DNA of 64,000 bases, taken from assembly GCA_039000515.1 (NCBI GenBank), contig JBCFYV010000012.1, forward strand, positions 127,854,652-127,918,651. The letters are read 5' to 3'. A program made the translations under genes and the position numbers. This document shows positions 1 through 12,652 of this stretch, piece by piece. The notes under the pieces were generated by a model. The model saw only the letters and a program-made list of their open reading frames with translations. It ran no database searches and was not told where the DNA came from. Origin of the DNA: Timema cristinae. Taxonomy: Eukaryota > Arthropoda > Insecta > Phasmatodea > Timematidae. How positions within the stretch are numbered: the first letter of the stretch is position 1; each line of letters starts with the position of its first letter.

Positions 1-1866
1 ATACAAGCTATTATTAAAATATAAAACACTTTCCCCGCTTTCTCCCGAGACTTTGCTGCCATAAAAAACAAAGCGTCTCCTTGGAATCTCGACAAAGTTT
101 AATGCTGAGAGAAATATTTATGGACTGGTTTAAGATTCACCAATTATTGCTATTATTATCATTGTCAGAGGGCTGGTCTAGTCTTCCTATTATTATACTA
201 CTATTATTATTATTATTATTATTATTATTAGTAACATACAAGTGTGTATGGTCATGGTAAATAATAAGTAAGTCAGATACGCTAGCCTCGAATGATTGAA
301 TCGGCCGCCATCAGAGCTACCGAAATGTTTCTCGAAACGTGGCGAGAAAAATAAACTTAGAATGGATATATTAATAAATGTTCCAACAAAAAGTAAATAT
401 GAGATAAATTATTATGTTACTTCATGTCATGTTTTTATTCTTTTTCTAAATGTTTAACTCCAAACATGAAGAAATAAGTTACCATAAAGTTATTGGTAAT
501 AATTATAACATGTAATCTTTATGTAGTTTTCATTCAAACCATAAATAAATTTAGCTGAAAATTAAAAAGAATTGTAATTTGTCTTAATTACTAATCTAAG
601 GGTTTGTTGTGGTAACTATTATCTGTTATAATAAATTAATGTGCTGTAGTAATTATAAAGCCCTGTTATTAGAATGTGCGAGAACTGTTGTATTGAGTGA
701 CATCTGCTATTGTTATTTGTGGGGCTATGAATGTTATTGAGAGTAGGTATAATGTAACTAATATCTCCTGTGTTTGTTTAAATTCATCTACTTCATTCTT
801 CGCGTCTAAACTACTATTATTACTACTGTTATTATGAAAGAGATGTAAAATAGAAGGAGTAGATAGCGGTACTCGGGTCATAAATACATCAAATAATGAC
901 TGGGGGAGATAATACGACCTTGAGATGATTTTATCTAATTGATTGTCTGCTGAAACTAAAATATAAATATTATGGCAATTAAAAATTACATTTTTCAATA
1001 GAATATTCAGGTCATTGAATCTCAAGGGAACGGAATATATTAAAATATTAAAGTCGTTACACAACTGGTGGTCACAAGACGCGACGTTAGTGACACATTC
1101 AACCATCGAGCGCTGTAGTCGAGAAGACAAATGGAATGGCTGTAAATCTTTCAGCTATGAGTTTTTCGGGTGCAATTAAACCTGATCTACTTCGATTGCA
1201 TTCGTTCCATTTAAACAGCTGGTTATGTATAAACAAATAGGTTTGGTTGACATTTTTCAAAATAGGAAGCTTTCCTAAAAAATAAAAAGGGATATTCTTA
1301 AGGAAAATTTCAAAAACCAAAACTTCTCAACTCTTAATTCCAGTCGTAGGTAACAATTGAACTGAGGGTCCGCGTGGCTGCATAAAAACTTGTTGAATGT
1401 GGTTGTATAATTATAGGATCAGTCGGTCTGCGCTGGCCGGCCGCAGAAGAGAGCAAATGTGGTGGAGGGAGTTGGAGGGGTGGAGGAGTGGAGGGGTCAT
1501 TGATTACTGAACACAAACACACATGCAGTCCACACACACAAGTTGCTGTGGATACTTGATTAATCCCTACTCTTTGTATGACGAGTTCCCGTAGAAACAC
1601 AAATATAACACAACTAGTAGTTCTGTTGTGTTCTAAGACTGGAGACTGGCATAATGGTGTGTTTATGTATAAGGTTATTTAGAGGTACGGTAATTATCCA
1701 AAACTCTGTTTGAAATAAAGATTCATGAATATTTAGACTAAGTACCGCAAGAGTTGACCACAAACAAACGTTCTAAAGTCTCTTCATTAGTGACTCTGTG
1801 TAAGTGAGCTGTGACCCGTCTTTTTGAGAGAGAGGTTTAGTCGCGTCTACCTAATTATCTGTGTGC
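1..1866. other. AT-rich gene-free stretch
   Basis: I see no supported gene here. It holds a TTA/ATT microsatellite (about 188-229), a smaller ATT run near 820-835, and AT-rich unique-looking sequence. The open frames present lack coding character and splice context. Confidence 0.5.
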
Positions 1867-2620
1867 TTTCTATCATAATATCTTGTATTTCAGACAGAAA
1901 CTATCATCGTCTCAAGTCGACATCCCTCGTAATATACAAACTTTCTATCACGATGTCTTGTATTTCAGACAGAAACTATCATCGTCTCAAGTCGACATCC
2001 CTCGTAATATACAAACTTTCTATCACGATGTCTTGTATTTCAGACAGAAACTATCATCGTCTCAAGTCGACATCCCTCGTAATATACAAACTTTCTATCA
2101 CGATGTCTTGTATTTCAGACAGAAACTATCATCGTCTCAAGTCGACATCCCTCGTAATATACAAACTTTCTATCACGATGTCTTGTATTTCAGACAGAAA
2201 CTATCATCGTATCAAGTCGACATCCCTCGTAATATACAAACTTTCTATCACGATGTCTTGTATTTCAGACAGAAACTATCATCGTATCAAGTCGACATCC
2301 CTCGTAATATACAAACTTTCTATCACGATGTCTTGTATTTCAGACAGAAACTATCATCGTCTCAAGTCGACATCCCTCGTAATATACAAACTTTCTATCA
2401 CGATGTCTTGTATTTCAGACAGAAACTATCATCGTCTCAAGTCGACATCCCTCGTAATATACAAACTTTCTATCACGATGTCTTGTATTTCAGACAGAAA
2501 CTATCATCGTCTCAAGTCGACATCCCTCGTAATATACAAACTTTCTATCACGATGTCTTGTATTTCAGACAGAAACTATCATCGTCTCAAGTCGACATCC
2601 CTCGTAATATACAAGCTTTC
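1867..2620. repeat. 75-bp minisatellite, about 10 copies
   Basis: The unit runs from TTTCTATCACGATG through TTGTATTTCAGACAG to AATATACAAAC and repeats about ten times almost perfectly. The visible variants are a C/A change in two middle copies (ATCGTCTC versus ATCGTATC) and altered first and last units. Because 75 is a multiple of three and the unit lacks stops, two + frames stay open for over 260 codons. This is a by-product and not evidence for a gene. Each unit contains TTGTATTTCAG, which resembles a splice acceptor. Confidence 0.95.
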
Positions 2621-2660
2621 TCAGTTCTTGTCGTTCAATGGTTTTGGCAAATATTTGAAG

Positions 2661-2702
2661 GTGTGTTAGGTTATGTAAGGTTAGGTTAGGCTAGGTTAGG
2701 TT
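2661..2702. repeat. TTAGG-type degenerate run
   Basis: The stretch reads TTAGG, TTATG, TAAGG, TTAGG, TTAGG, CTAGG, TTAGG, TTA. TTAGG is the common arthropod telomere motif, and short interstitial copies are frequent in arthropod genomes. It directly follows the 75-bp array. Confidence 0.6.
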
Positions 2703-3770
2703 ATCAACCTGGGTCACAATTCGTACGTGGCTCTAAACATGTGGGGCTTCAACCCACCTGCAGCATGGTGGGTGGCTAGTAACTTTCTCACCCCCACACT
2801 TTGTTATTTGATGTCCATCATTTATTACGGGTAGTAATGTCCCCGCTATTCTGGACTAGCCTTGTATTAAGATGGTTGTGTGTACTGACTATTTATTAAG
2901 GCGGAGATGTAGGGAACCAAAGAAAGGGTCACTTACTCTCAGTTTTTATATCAAAACACGTTTTTGGCTAAAATATAAAATATAGCTTCTATACACACAT
3001 AGTTTAATTTTCTCCACCTGGTGATAGCGGTATTAGATGAATAGAAAAAGTTGTCATTAAACTCCAGAACACCCTTGACAGATATTCAACAAGTGTTGAT
3101 ATCAAACTAAACTCCATGTGTGTATTTTGACCCAATAAGTGTCGCTACAAGATTTCCAGCGCGCTGACCTTTCCTAGAGTCCTCTACAACCCACACCTCC
3201 ATCATGTTGACGGACCTGGTGGAATCCTCATCACTAAGTTAGTGTTTCGCTTTGTTCTAGGTAAGTCGTGAACCTCAAACCCAACTTCCTCGTTTCTTTT
3301 GAGTTCCTCAAGGAAAAAGAACTCTTGAAGAATACGAGGTGACCGTTCTTTGTCTCGAGTCTGCGCGGTACTCGAAGCGATGACGTTCCGCTGCGTACCT
3401 GCTTTTCAGCCGCTCGGAAGCGCTGACTGCAGTGCACCATGGGTAAGTTCAATAATTTGCCTAATTACGACAGTTTTCGGGCAGATGTGAACAGTAGACG
3501 CTGCTTCCTCTATATCTATCAGGCTTATACTGAGACTTTCACTTGTCTCTGATTGAAATTCATTTCTAGCGTTAGGTGTTAACTTCATAAAATTAATAAA
3601 TTTATTCCTAGATTGATTAGCCATCAATTAAAAGTAAAAATAAAATTCATGGACATGATTATCACAAATGTAAATAGATGCCCCTTGAACGTTATTATTA
3701 GATCCATACGACACATTCTAGAAAAGCTATCAGCCTCACGCAATGCTGCCTTTCTAGTCATTGTTTCGCC
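2703..3770. other. Gene-free stretch with a dispersed repeat
   Basis: Apart from one copy of the foldback-type dispersed repeat (listed separately) I see nothing identifiable here. Short open frames around 3234-3627 show no recognisable domain. Confidence 0.4.
2938..3110. repeat. Dispersed foldback-type repeat, copy 1
   Basis: It shares CAGTTTTTATATCAAA, GTTTAATTTTCTCCAC, GCGGTATTAGATGA, TCCAGAACACCC and CAGATATTCAACAAGTGTTG with the copies near 9727 and 51136. The left arm is shortened relative to the 51136 copy. No coding capacity. Confidence 0.6.
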
Positions 3771-4488
3771 TACAGCCCTGGGACTCTAGCCAGGAGTATC
3801 TCCTAACGGCCCGTTACAACCCCTGGGACTCTAGCCAGGAGTATCTCCTAGCGGCCTGTTACAACCCCTGGGACTCTAGCCAGGAGTATCTCCTAGCGGC
3901 CCGTTACAATCCCTGGGACTCTAGCCAGGAGTATCTCCTAACGGCCCGTTACAACCCCTGGGACTCTAGCCAGGAGTATCTCCTAGCGGCCTGTTACAAC
4001 CCCTGGGAAACTCTAGCCAGGGATATCTCCTAGCGGCCCGTTACAACCCCTGGGACTCTAGCCAGGGATATCTCCTAGCGGCCCGTTACAACCCCTGGGA
4101 CTCTAGCCAGGAGTATCTCCTAGCGGCCCGTTACAACCCCTGGGACTCTAGCCAGGAGTATCTCCTAACGGCCCGTTACATGAGTGGAACTCTAGCCAGG
4201 AGTATCTCCTAGCGGCCCGTTACAACCCCTGGGACTCTAGCCAGGAGTATCTCCTAACGGCCCGTTACATGAGTGGAACTCTAGCCAGGAGTATCTCCTA
4301 GCGGCCCGTTACAACCCCTGGGACTCTAGCCAGGAGTATCTCCTAACGGCCCGTTACATGAGTGGAACTCTAGCCAGGAGTATCTCCTAGCGGCCCGTTA
4401 CAACCCCTGGGACTCTAGCCAGGAGTATCTCCTAACGGCCCGTTACATGAGTGGAACTCTAGCCAGGAGTATCTCCTAATGGCCAGTT
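3771..4488. repeat. 45/44-bp minisatellite with dimeric higher-order part
   Basis: The unit is AACCCCTGGGACTCTAGCC, then AGGAGTATCTCCT, then a GGCCCGTTAC end, and about 16 copies are present. AGGAG-TAT-CTCCT is an inverted repeat inside every unit. From about 4180 the usual 45-bp unit alternates with a 44-bp variant starting ATGAGTGGAACTC, which gives about four copies of an 89-bp dimer. One unit near 4005 carries an AAA insertion and AGGGATATC in place of AGGAGTATC. Confidence 0.95.
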
Positions 4489-4799
4489 AACTGGCCCACT
4501 GAATTAGTAATGCTGTAGGCCTACAATTGGTTTAATTCATCTCCCTGTTTACAAGAGCAGTAGTTGTATTCTGGAAGATCACACCATGGTCCCTTCACTT
4601 CAACAAGACCTTGTCCCTGTCCCTATCCCTGTTTGGATCAGATCCTATTGCCTCACCTTGGGGTTGTCAGAGGGAGACGAATAACCCTCTCCATTACCCC
4701 CCCCTCCCCCCCTTACATTTCAATTGGACACAGGTACACATTCTCTCATTTCATTTATTTGAGGCATTTTCTAAACCACCTGTTCATATCACCACACCA

Positions 4800-5015
4800 C
4801 TTACAAACTAACTTAAATCTCGAACAGACACAACAACCAGCCCCCAGCCGTTAATCCAGCAACGTGAGAGGGAAACCCATATTTGACCCATGTTATATTT
4901 TCGGCCATATCATTGATCGAACCAGGGACCTTTATCTTGGTAGACAGAAATGAGCTAAGATGTCAGACAGGAACTCTAATATCGGCCAAAGCACTCAACT
5001 GGTGGCTCAACAGTG
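4800..5015 (-). repeat. tRNA-like dispersed repeat (related to 16596-16790)
   Basis: ACTTACAAACTAACTTAAATCT followed by an ACACAAC stretch also occurs at about 16598. Downstream, GATCGAACCAGGGACC is the reverse complement of a B-box-like GGTTCGATC. This looks like a reverse-oriented tRNA-derived SINE family with decayed copies. The A-box half is not clear. Confidence 0.45.
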
Positions 5016-6206
5016 ACTTTGACGCCCTCTATTCTTCTGACAGTCTGTACCGCGTCAGGCAGTAAGGTCAGTCGCTCAGAATACATCCACAGTCAAAATG
5101 GCACGAATGGTTTGTAGGATGCAGGGACAAAAAAATAGCTCTAGAACGAAGATATTGATAACTAAATATAATTATTAGGCCACTCTTTGCCTTATTAGAC
5201 CGTTATGTATCCATCTAATACTAGCAGAGCACCCTGTGTCCTGGGGTAGCCGTGCAATGTATTGTGTGAATACACCGGGATTCAAACGAACAGGAACAAA
5301 ATCTTCATTTTATTGCTTTCGACCCGGTTTTGTATTAATTAAAAACAAATAATATAAATAGTGAATTTCCTGGTTCTAGATGCACCGTTGTTGTGCTAGT
5401 TTTAACAGGCCAGACCTCTCCATGCGGCACATATCACAACACGCTCGTCACATGTGACATGGGGGACAAACTCTCCATTTTGTTAATATGATACACTTCT
5501 TATAAATCTCCATTTTAATGTGATCATCATTAATGAAAGTGGACTTGATTGCAAAGCTCGGTGTACTTTCATTCCAATTATTCCACCTGTAATAGATGAA
5601 ATGTCAGTCATCCTGTCAAATTCAGCTCTAATGCAACGAAACCTTTATGTGTGCTTTATGTTGGATCACATCAACAAAAACACACACACAACACAACCCA
5701 ACCCCATTTAAACAGAAACGCATATTAATTAAACACAGTCATTTTTATTCTCTTGCAAAACATCACTTTCAACGACAATTATAGTTTCATTTTAGAAATG
5801 GTTGGCATGCATGTATATTGTAATACGGTTTCATCTTTTCTATCAAAACAATACGGTTCATTACGGTCTGAAATTATATGGTAGTGGAGTTAATTTGAAT
5901 TTTAAAATGTCGTTCATTATGGTGTGCTTATTGTTAATTAATTTTGGTCGACTGTCGTAATTAAATCTGTTGCTGAAGGGCTTAGATTTGAATTTTGGTC
6001 TTCAAAATGAATTACAATTAGTACATCAAACTTTAACGGTTAACAATAAAATCCGGTTTAGTCGTATTCCGTCATATTCAATATATTGGGAATTATCTCC
6101 CGTTTCCGGCCGTTAGATTGTTACGGCAAGAGATATTGTAGTTGCGTATGTTGGGTTATATTAATATACTACAACATATTCATAGTGTTAAATTATATTG
6201 AATTAT
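5016..6206. other. Gene-free stretch
   Basis: AT-rich sequence without recognisable genes. A GGGATTCAAACGAACAGG stretch near 5278 is weakly B-box-like, but I see no full tRNA or SINE around it. Confidence 0.4.
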
Positions 6207-8338
6207 ACTAGTAGTTCTGTGAACAGTAGACCTCCCTCCATGTTACTATCGTTACTACAGTCTTACTATTAGTTCTGTGAACAGTAGACCTCCCTCCATG
6301 TTATTATCGTTACTATAGTCTTACTAGTAGTTCTGTGAACAGTAGACCTTCCTCCATGTTATTATCGTTACTATAGTCTTATTAGTAGTTCTGTGAACAG
6401 TAGACCTCCCTCCATGTTATTATCGTTACTATAGTCTTACTAGTAGTTCTGTGAACAGTAGACCTTCCTCCATGTTATTATCGTTACTACAGTCTTACTA
6501 GTAGTTCTGTGAACAGTAGACCTCCCTCCATGTTATTATCGTTACTATAGTCTTACTAGTAGTTCTGTGAACAGTAGACCTTCCTCCATGTTATTATCGT
6601 TACTATAGTCTTATTAGTAGTTCTGTGAACAGTAGACCTCCCTCCATGTTATTATCGTTACTATAGTCTTACTAGTAGTTCTGTGAACAGTAGACCTTCC
6701 TCCATGTTATTATCGTTACTACAGTCTTACTAGTAGTTCTGTGAACAGTAGACCTCCCTCCATGTTATTATCGTTACTATAGTCTTACTAGTAGTTCTGT
6801 GAACAGTAGACCTTCCTCCATGTTATTATCGTTACTACAGTCTTACTATTAGTTCTGTGAACAGTAGACCTCCCTCCATGTTATTATCGTTACTATAGTC
6901 TTACTAGTAGTTCTGTGAACAGTAGACCTTCCTCCATGTTATTATCGTTACTACAGTCTTACTAGTAGTTCTGTGAACAGTAGACCTCCCTCCATGTTAT
7001 TATCGTTACTACAGTCTTACTAGTAGTTCTGTGAACAGTAGACCTCCCTCCATGTTATTATCGTTACTACAGTCTTACTAGTAGTTCTGTGAACAGTAGA
7101 CCTCACTCCATGTTATTATCGTTACTACATTCTTACTAGTAGTTCTGTGAACAGTAGACCTTCCTCCATGTTATTATCGTTACTATAGTCTTATTAGTAG
7201 TTCTGTGAACAGTAGACCTCCCTCCATGTTACTATCGTTACTACAGTCTTATTAGTAGTTCTGTGAACAGTAGACCTCACTCCATGTTACTATCGTTACT
7301 ACAGTCTTACTAGTAGTTCTGTGAACAGTAGACCTCCCTCCATGTTATTATCGTTACTATAGTCTTACTAGTAGTTCTGTGAACAGTAGACCTCACTCCA
7401 TGTTATTATCATTACTACAGTCTTACTAGTAGTTCTGTGAACAGTAGACCTCACTCCATGTTACTATCGTTACTACAGTCTTACTAGTAGTTCTGTGAAC
7501 AGTAGACCTCCCTCCATGTTACTATCGTTACTACAGTCTTATTAGTAGTTCTGTGAACAGTAGACCTCACTCCATGTTACTATCGTTACTACAGTCTTAC
7601 TAGTAGTTCTGTGAACAGTAGACCTCACTCCATGTTACTATCGTTACTACAGTCTTACTAGTAGTTCTGTGAACAGTAGACCTCCCTCCATGTTATTATC
7701 GTTACTATAGTCTTACTAGTAGTTCTGTGAACAGTAGACCTCACTCCATGTTATTATCATTACTACAGTCTTACTAGTAGTTCTGTGAACAGTAGACCTC
7801 CCTCCATGTTACTATCGTTACTACAGTCTTATTAGTAGTTCTGTGAACAGTAGACCTCACTCCATGTTACTATCGTTACTACAGTCTTACTAGTAGTTCT
7901 GTGAACAGTAGACCTCCCTCCATGTTATTATCATTACTACAGTCTTACTAGTAGTTCTGTGAACAGTAGACCTCCCTCCATGTTATTATCGTTACTATAG
8001 TCTTACTAGTAGTTCTGTGAACAGTAGACCTCCCTCCATGTTACTATCGTTACTACAGTCTTACTAGTAGTTCTGTGAACAGTAGACCTCACTCCATGTT
8101 ACTATCGTTACTACAGTCTTACTAGTAGTTCTGTGAACAGTAGACCTCCCTCCATGTTACTATCATTACTACAGTCTTACTAGTAGTTCTGTGAACAGTA
8201 GACCTCCCTCCATGTTACTATCGTTACTACAGTCTTACTAGTAGTTCTGTGAACAGTAGACCTCACTCCATGTTACTATCGTTACTACAGTCTTACTAGT
8301 AGTTCTGTGAACAGTAGACCTCCCTCCATGTTATTATT
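6207..8338. repeat. 58-bp minisatellite, 37 copies in perfect phase
   Basis: The unit starts AGTTCTGTGAACAGTAGACC and continues through CTCCATGTTATTATCGTTAC to CTTACTAGT. The first AGTTCTG is at 6213 and the last at 8301, a distance of 2088, exactly 36 x 58, so there is no net length change in the array. Variation is confined to a few diagnostic sites: CTCCCTCC, CTTCCTCC or CTCACTCC; TTATT or TTACT; TACTACAG or TACTATAG. In the first third, CTCCC and CTTCC forms largely alternate, suggesting dimer-scale duplication. Confidence 0.97.
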
Positions 8339-9726
8339 ATTTTCAACATGTTTATAAATAGATACGTTGTGGTTACTTTACTATTCGCGTTTACAGTCTT
8401 CATTTGACTGGATTTGAAGCAATATTTAATTCAAATTTGAAGCAATATTTAATTTATATTCGAAGCAACTCCAATTTAAGATAAACAAGATTAAGTAAAG
8501 TTAGATTGAACCAGTTAAATGTTCCACAAGTTAAGGCTCAGTTCAAAGTTAGTAGATTAGTTAGTATTTGGTGATCTAGTCAGAGTTCTGTAAGCTTGAG
8601 ATAGTTTTGAAAGTAATCTTCAAGTTTAGTGAGTGAAGTCCGAGTTGCTTCGGTTCAGTCAACATTGATTGGTTTTAATAAATACCAAAATTGTGTTTGT
8701 AATTAAAGTGAGTTCCAACCCATTTCGGTAACTAATGCATCGCTCTCGCAATAAAATGGACTTCCGATAACTTAAGTGTAATCTTCCATTCAGCCCTAAA
8801 ATTAAGTGAGTTCACACAAAGTTTAAATAAAGAATATTCTTTTTTTACGTCGATGTTTATTATAATTCGTATCCAACACAGTTTAACAACAGCGTTTTTT
8901 ACTGTCCCGAGAAAGTACTTGTAGTGTACTTAACACAAGTGGTCATCTTCAATGTTCGTATCCCCGCTGCGTCCATTCTTTGAGATACTAAATAACTTAT
9001 CACCTCAAAGTCGTAGTTCTATTAAGAATAACAAACATTTATTTGAAATATATTTTTAATGGAATCAGTAGTTTACGAGCTAAAGACTAACATATATATT
9101 AATGTACATCTGGAATTAGGGGGGTTGAAAATGTACACCAGGTCTACTAATACATTCTATATCAGTGGTTCCCAACCTGGGGGGCGTGAAGAACTCTCAA
9201 GAGGAACGTGGAACATTGAACATAAGATACGTGTTGTATTTCAGTACCGTTTCCAAATTATCTTAAAATTAGAAACGAAACTTCAAAATGGAGGAGATAG
9301 AGTTCTTTAAATCTACGAAAATAATAGAAAGAATAAACTACATTCTGGCGGGATAGAAAACTACAATTTTGTTTAGGAAACTATAGAACTCTAAAAATGA
9401 GCGAACACCAAAATCAAATATCATCGATAAGGTGGGTTTACTATCGCAGCGATCACAGAATGGACATTAGGGCAAAACAGCGCTTAACGGAACAATTAGA
9501 ATAAAAGCAGATTTTGACACAACGCGGTGAACAATTGTTATCTATGCTGACATGTGATATTCTTATTTCCATTATGTTTATGTAGCAATGTATATTATTA
9601 TTTAATTTCACATAATCTTACAGGTTAAAAGTAAATTACTTCATCTTTAGATAAAAAATTGGGAAAGTCTGCGGTGCACCAAACCACTGAGATGGGGATG
9701 TAGGGGAGGGGAGAAAGGACCAGGGT
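8339..9726. other. Gene-free stretch
   Basis: AT-rich sequence with imperfect local duplications such as TTTGAAGCAATATTTAAT near 8415-8460. No gene is supported. Confidence 0.4.
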
Positions 9727-9925
9727 TTAGCAGTTTTTATATCAAACCTTTTTCTGGTCAAATTAAATCAAATATTTCTCCAGCACAGAGAGTTTAGTTT
9801 CCTTCACGTGAAGGTATCAACACGCGGCATTAGATGAGAAACTTTTTAAATGAACAGAAAAAGCTGTCATTAGATTCCAGAACACCCTCGACAGATATTC
9901 AACAAGTGTTTGTATTGAGCAATAT
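9727..9925. repeat. Dispersed foldback-type repeat, copy 2
   Basis: It matches copies 1 and 6 through TTTTTATATCAAA, AAATATTTCTCCAG, GTTTAGTTTCCTTCAC, GCGGCATTAGATGA, ATTCCAGAACACCCTCGACA and GATATTCAACAAGTGTT. The left arm is partly deleted. Confidence 0.65.
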
Positions 9926-10822
9926 TTAGTTTATTTAGACCGAAAAAAACCCTGAAAAAACGCTTTTGTTGCGTTCGCTATAACCCCAGCTTAATTAATA
10001 TTAGTGATTAATATCCTTTCTTTAAATTAATGTGAACTTCTTGAGATATCTAAACTAAATTTTCTCGAGTTTAGTTGTCTTCACCAATGGTGATCATTTG
10101 GGGTACGTGGAGACATCTTGCGGGGTACATACAATTTACAAATATATGTAGATATATCCCACATTTAGAAGTTTGTTTAACACATTATTTTATTTATTAT
10201 AGACATCTTTGGGAGTACTGAACTGGAGGGGGATCAGAGCCTGTGAGGATGGAGAGCAACACTCTAGTGTTATGAACGTGACTATACCAAGAAGTATGGT
10301 TGCACGAGCGGAAGGGCGTAATAATAAATAACACTAGGAAAAAAACTGTTCACGTTCGAACTGTTGACCCGAGCATGAGACTAGCCACGCTCCAAACGCA
10401 CACTTCTCAAACTAACTACTAACCATCTCTATCTTCTAAAGCCGACATTCCAAAATAATGACCACCCCCTACCATACGAAAGATACATACAACCCCCCTC
10501 GGGGCGAACCCGAATGAAAACAGGTTTAGTCTTCTCTTCTTTTTGTATGAACCACACGAATCTAGACAAATCGAAATTTATTCTTTCACGGATCGTTGAC
10601 TTGGTTTATTTTACTTGTTTGAATGGTTGCTTCCTTGCTGGTAGTTTACTGTTTCGCTACTAGATGGTGCGACCTGCTGCGAGGTGACCTCCGCGCCACA
10701 ACGAGGAGTAGTGGTTTGTGGCAAGAACTACAATGCCACTTATGCGTACAGCGCCAAAGGCAATAGTGGTGTTTTTTAGAACTTAACTTCTTGTTCAATC
10801 TTTCGCCGCTAGATGGTAGAAG
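9926..10822. other. Gene-free stretch
   Basis: No recognisable gene. The segments CGCTACTAGATGGTGCG (near 10656) and CGCCGCTAGATGGTAGA (near 10804) are similar to each other, but I cannot assign a function. Confidence 0.35.
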
Positions 10823-11085
10823 AGTCTAGTATTCATTAGAATAACCTAGATATAATGAGTACTCGCAGTATGCCATTGTGGGGGTATGACGTCAGAGTCT
10901 ACAATGTATTCTTATAGAGAAAATGGAATTTAAAAAATTCAAGTCTTAACCTTAACCTTAAAAACTAACGTTTAGTCAATATAAAGTGACAATTTATATT
11001 ACCTAAACATTAGCTATTATTAGATATATTATTTATTAATATAATATTAGTTTTATATACTGTATATAATATATTTAAATATATA

Positions 11086-11126
11086 GCTATATGTTAAATA
11101 TATATATATACCAATATTATATATAT

Positions 11127-11168
<42 letters not shown>

Positions 11169-11235
11169 TATATATATATAGGATAGATATACCTATATTT
11201 ATATATACCAATATTATATATGTATATATAATATA
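11086..11235. repeat. AT/TA microsatellite tract
   Basis: Long runs of alternating TA with short interruptions such as CCAATATTA and GGATAGATATACC. Low-complexity DNA. Confidence 0.9.
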
Positions 11236-11400
11236 TATATCATATAATAAATATTTTATGATATGATTGTATTTATATTATATGATTTTTTATGATAAAA
11301 TTATATAAATTAAATAATTTTTAATAACATTGATAGCTTTTATTTTTTATTAAAAAAATTATTAAAAATAAGCACACTTGAAACATTATGAAAAAATATC

Positions 11401-11622
11401 TGCTTCGGTGGCCGCATGGTCTCAGGCATCTCTCTCGCTATAAACAAGAATATCTGGGTTGAGTTAGAATCCTAGTTGGGTGTACAGAGGGTGGTTTTCC
11501 ACTCTCTCCACGCAAATGCGGGTACACTTGCTCTAAATTCATTTTTTTCATCCCTAACTCATTACCCTAATTAGTACATGTGTGTATAACCTTAACAGGT
11601 GGTAAGTTGTGGTGCTAAATAT
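11401..11622 (+). repeat. tRNA-derived SINE, head type 1
   Basis: The head begins TTCGGTGGCCGCATGGTCTC, an A-box-like block, followed by a decayed B box (GAGTTAGAATCC). The central domain CCACTCTCTCCACGCAAATG and the end of the shared tail (GGTGGTAAGTTGTGGTGCTAA) follow. The order and sequence match the copies at 23691 and 48222. Confidence 0.75.
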
Positions 11623-12295
11623 ATTATTGCTTATTAATTAAATCAAAAGATTTATTATATTATTTCGGTCCACTCATTATTCACAGAGTAGCTTAATTTG
11701 TTACGAAATATTTAGAAAACCAGTTAGAATTTGATGAAGAATCAAAGAAAAATAGCTCATAAAAAATTAAAAGTTAAATATAAAATAACACATAAATAAA
11801 TAAATAAATAAAATTAAGTTGCAGACCAATATTATCATAAAGTTAAGCTTTGAAGTAAACAAAGCAAAAGCCAGTACACCTTCACAATGGCGGCCAAACT
11901 TCTTTTTTCTTTCTTGTTTGTTTGGATATTAGCGAGTACTCTTCTAGGAACACATCGAGGTTATTCTAGTATTCATTAGAATAACTAGTATTCATTATAT
12001 CAATTTTATTTTGGTTAACTGTTTATAATTTATTTAAACTTTGGTCTTTCGTGTGGAAATATGAGATGACAAACACATGAATATAAATAATCGTCCTTTA
12101 TGGCATATCTAAATATTTTATTGTAAACATGACGTCCTAAAAATAGAACGTTTTTTTTTACGAAAGTAGAGTAATGTGGTAGAAGGTATTGGGGTGGATG
12201 CTATTGATTTGGACTATTGTAGATGAGAGAGGGTTGAAGAATATTGAATAATTGTATTAAAATGAAAAGAGCAAAGGGTATGTTTTTTTAATGGT

Positions 12296-12428
12296 TTTTT
12301 TCTCCAGTAAATAGCATAATTACAGTTGAATTGTCCACTTATTCGTGAGTGATTTCAACAGTTGTTGAAAATCTTTCCAAAGCATCGAAGAATTTAACCA
12401 GCACTTTTTCTCTTCATTTACAAAGTTC
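12296..12428. repeat. Dispersed foldback-type repeat, copy 3 (decayed)
   Basis: Recognised from TTTCTCCAGT, GTGATTTCAACAGTTGTTGA, AAATCT and TCTTCATTTACAAAG in the same order as the 51136 copy. Divergence is high. Confidence 0.45.
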
Positions 12429-12551
12429 CTTGACAATGGCGCTTTCCTCATAAGAGATATTATGACAATGTAAAAATACCCGTGTGTATCAAATTAAGAT
12501 AAATGAACCTACTGAAGCAAAATTTGATTTAATTTTTCTAAAATTATGATT

Positions 12552-12652
12552 ATATACATACATCATACATACATACATACATCATACATACATACATTCT
12601 TACATACATATATACATATATAGATACATATATATATATATATACATATACA
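12552..12652. repeat. CATA/TA microsatellite
   Basis: Runs of CATA with CATCATA interruptions grade into TA repeats. Confidence 0.9.

Larger units (their letters stand above)
10823..11995. mobile_element. Possible inverted-repeat element with AT-rich core
   Basis: The left end reads TAGTATTCATTAGAATAACC, then GAGTACTCGC, then CCATTGTG. On the right, CACAATGG (near 11885), GCGAGTACTC (near 11934) and GGTTATTCTAGTATTCATTA (near 11960) follow in inverted order. This is what a decayed terminal-inverted-repeat element would leave. The core contains the AT-dinucleotide tract and a SINE copy. The TIR match is interrupted and no target duplication is clear, so this is tentative. Confidence 0.35.

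Noticed and set aside
1824..2689. Two overlapping + strand open frames of over 260 codons
   Set aside because: Both lie over the 75-bp array whose unit has no stop in these frames. There is no domain and no conserved start.
6207..8338. CRISPR-like regular spacing
   Set aside because: The whole 58-bp unit repeats, without unique spacers, and the genome is eukaryotic. It is a minisatellite.
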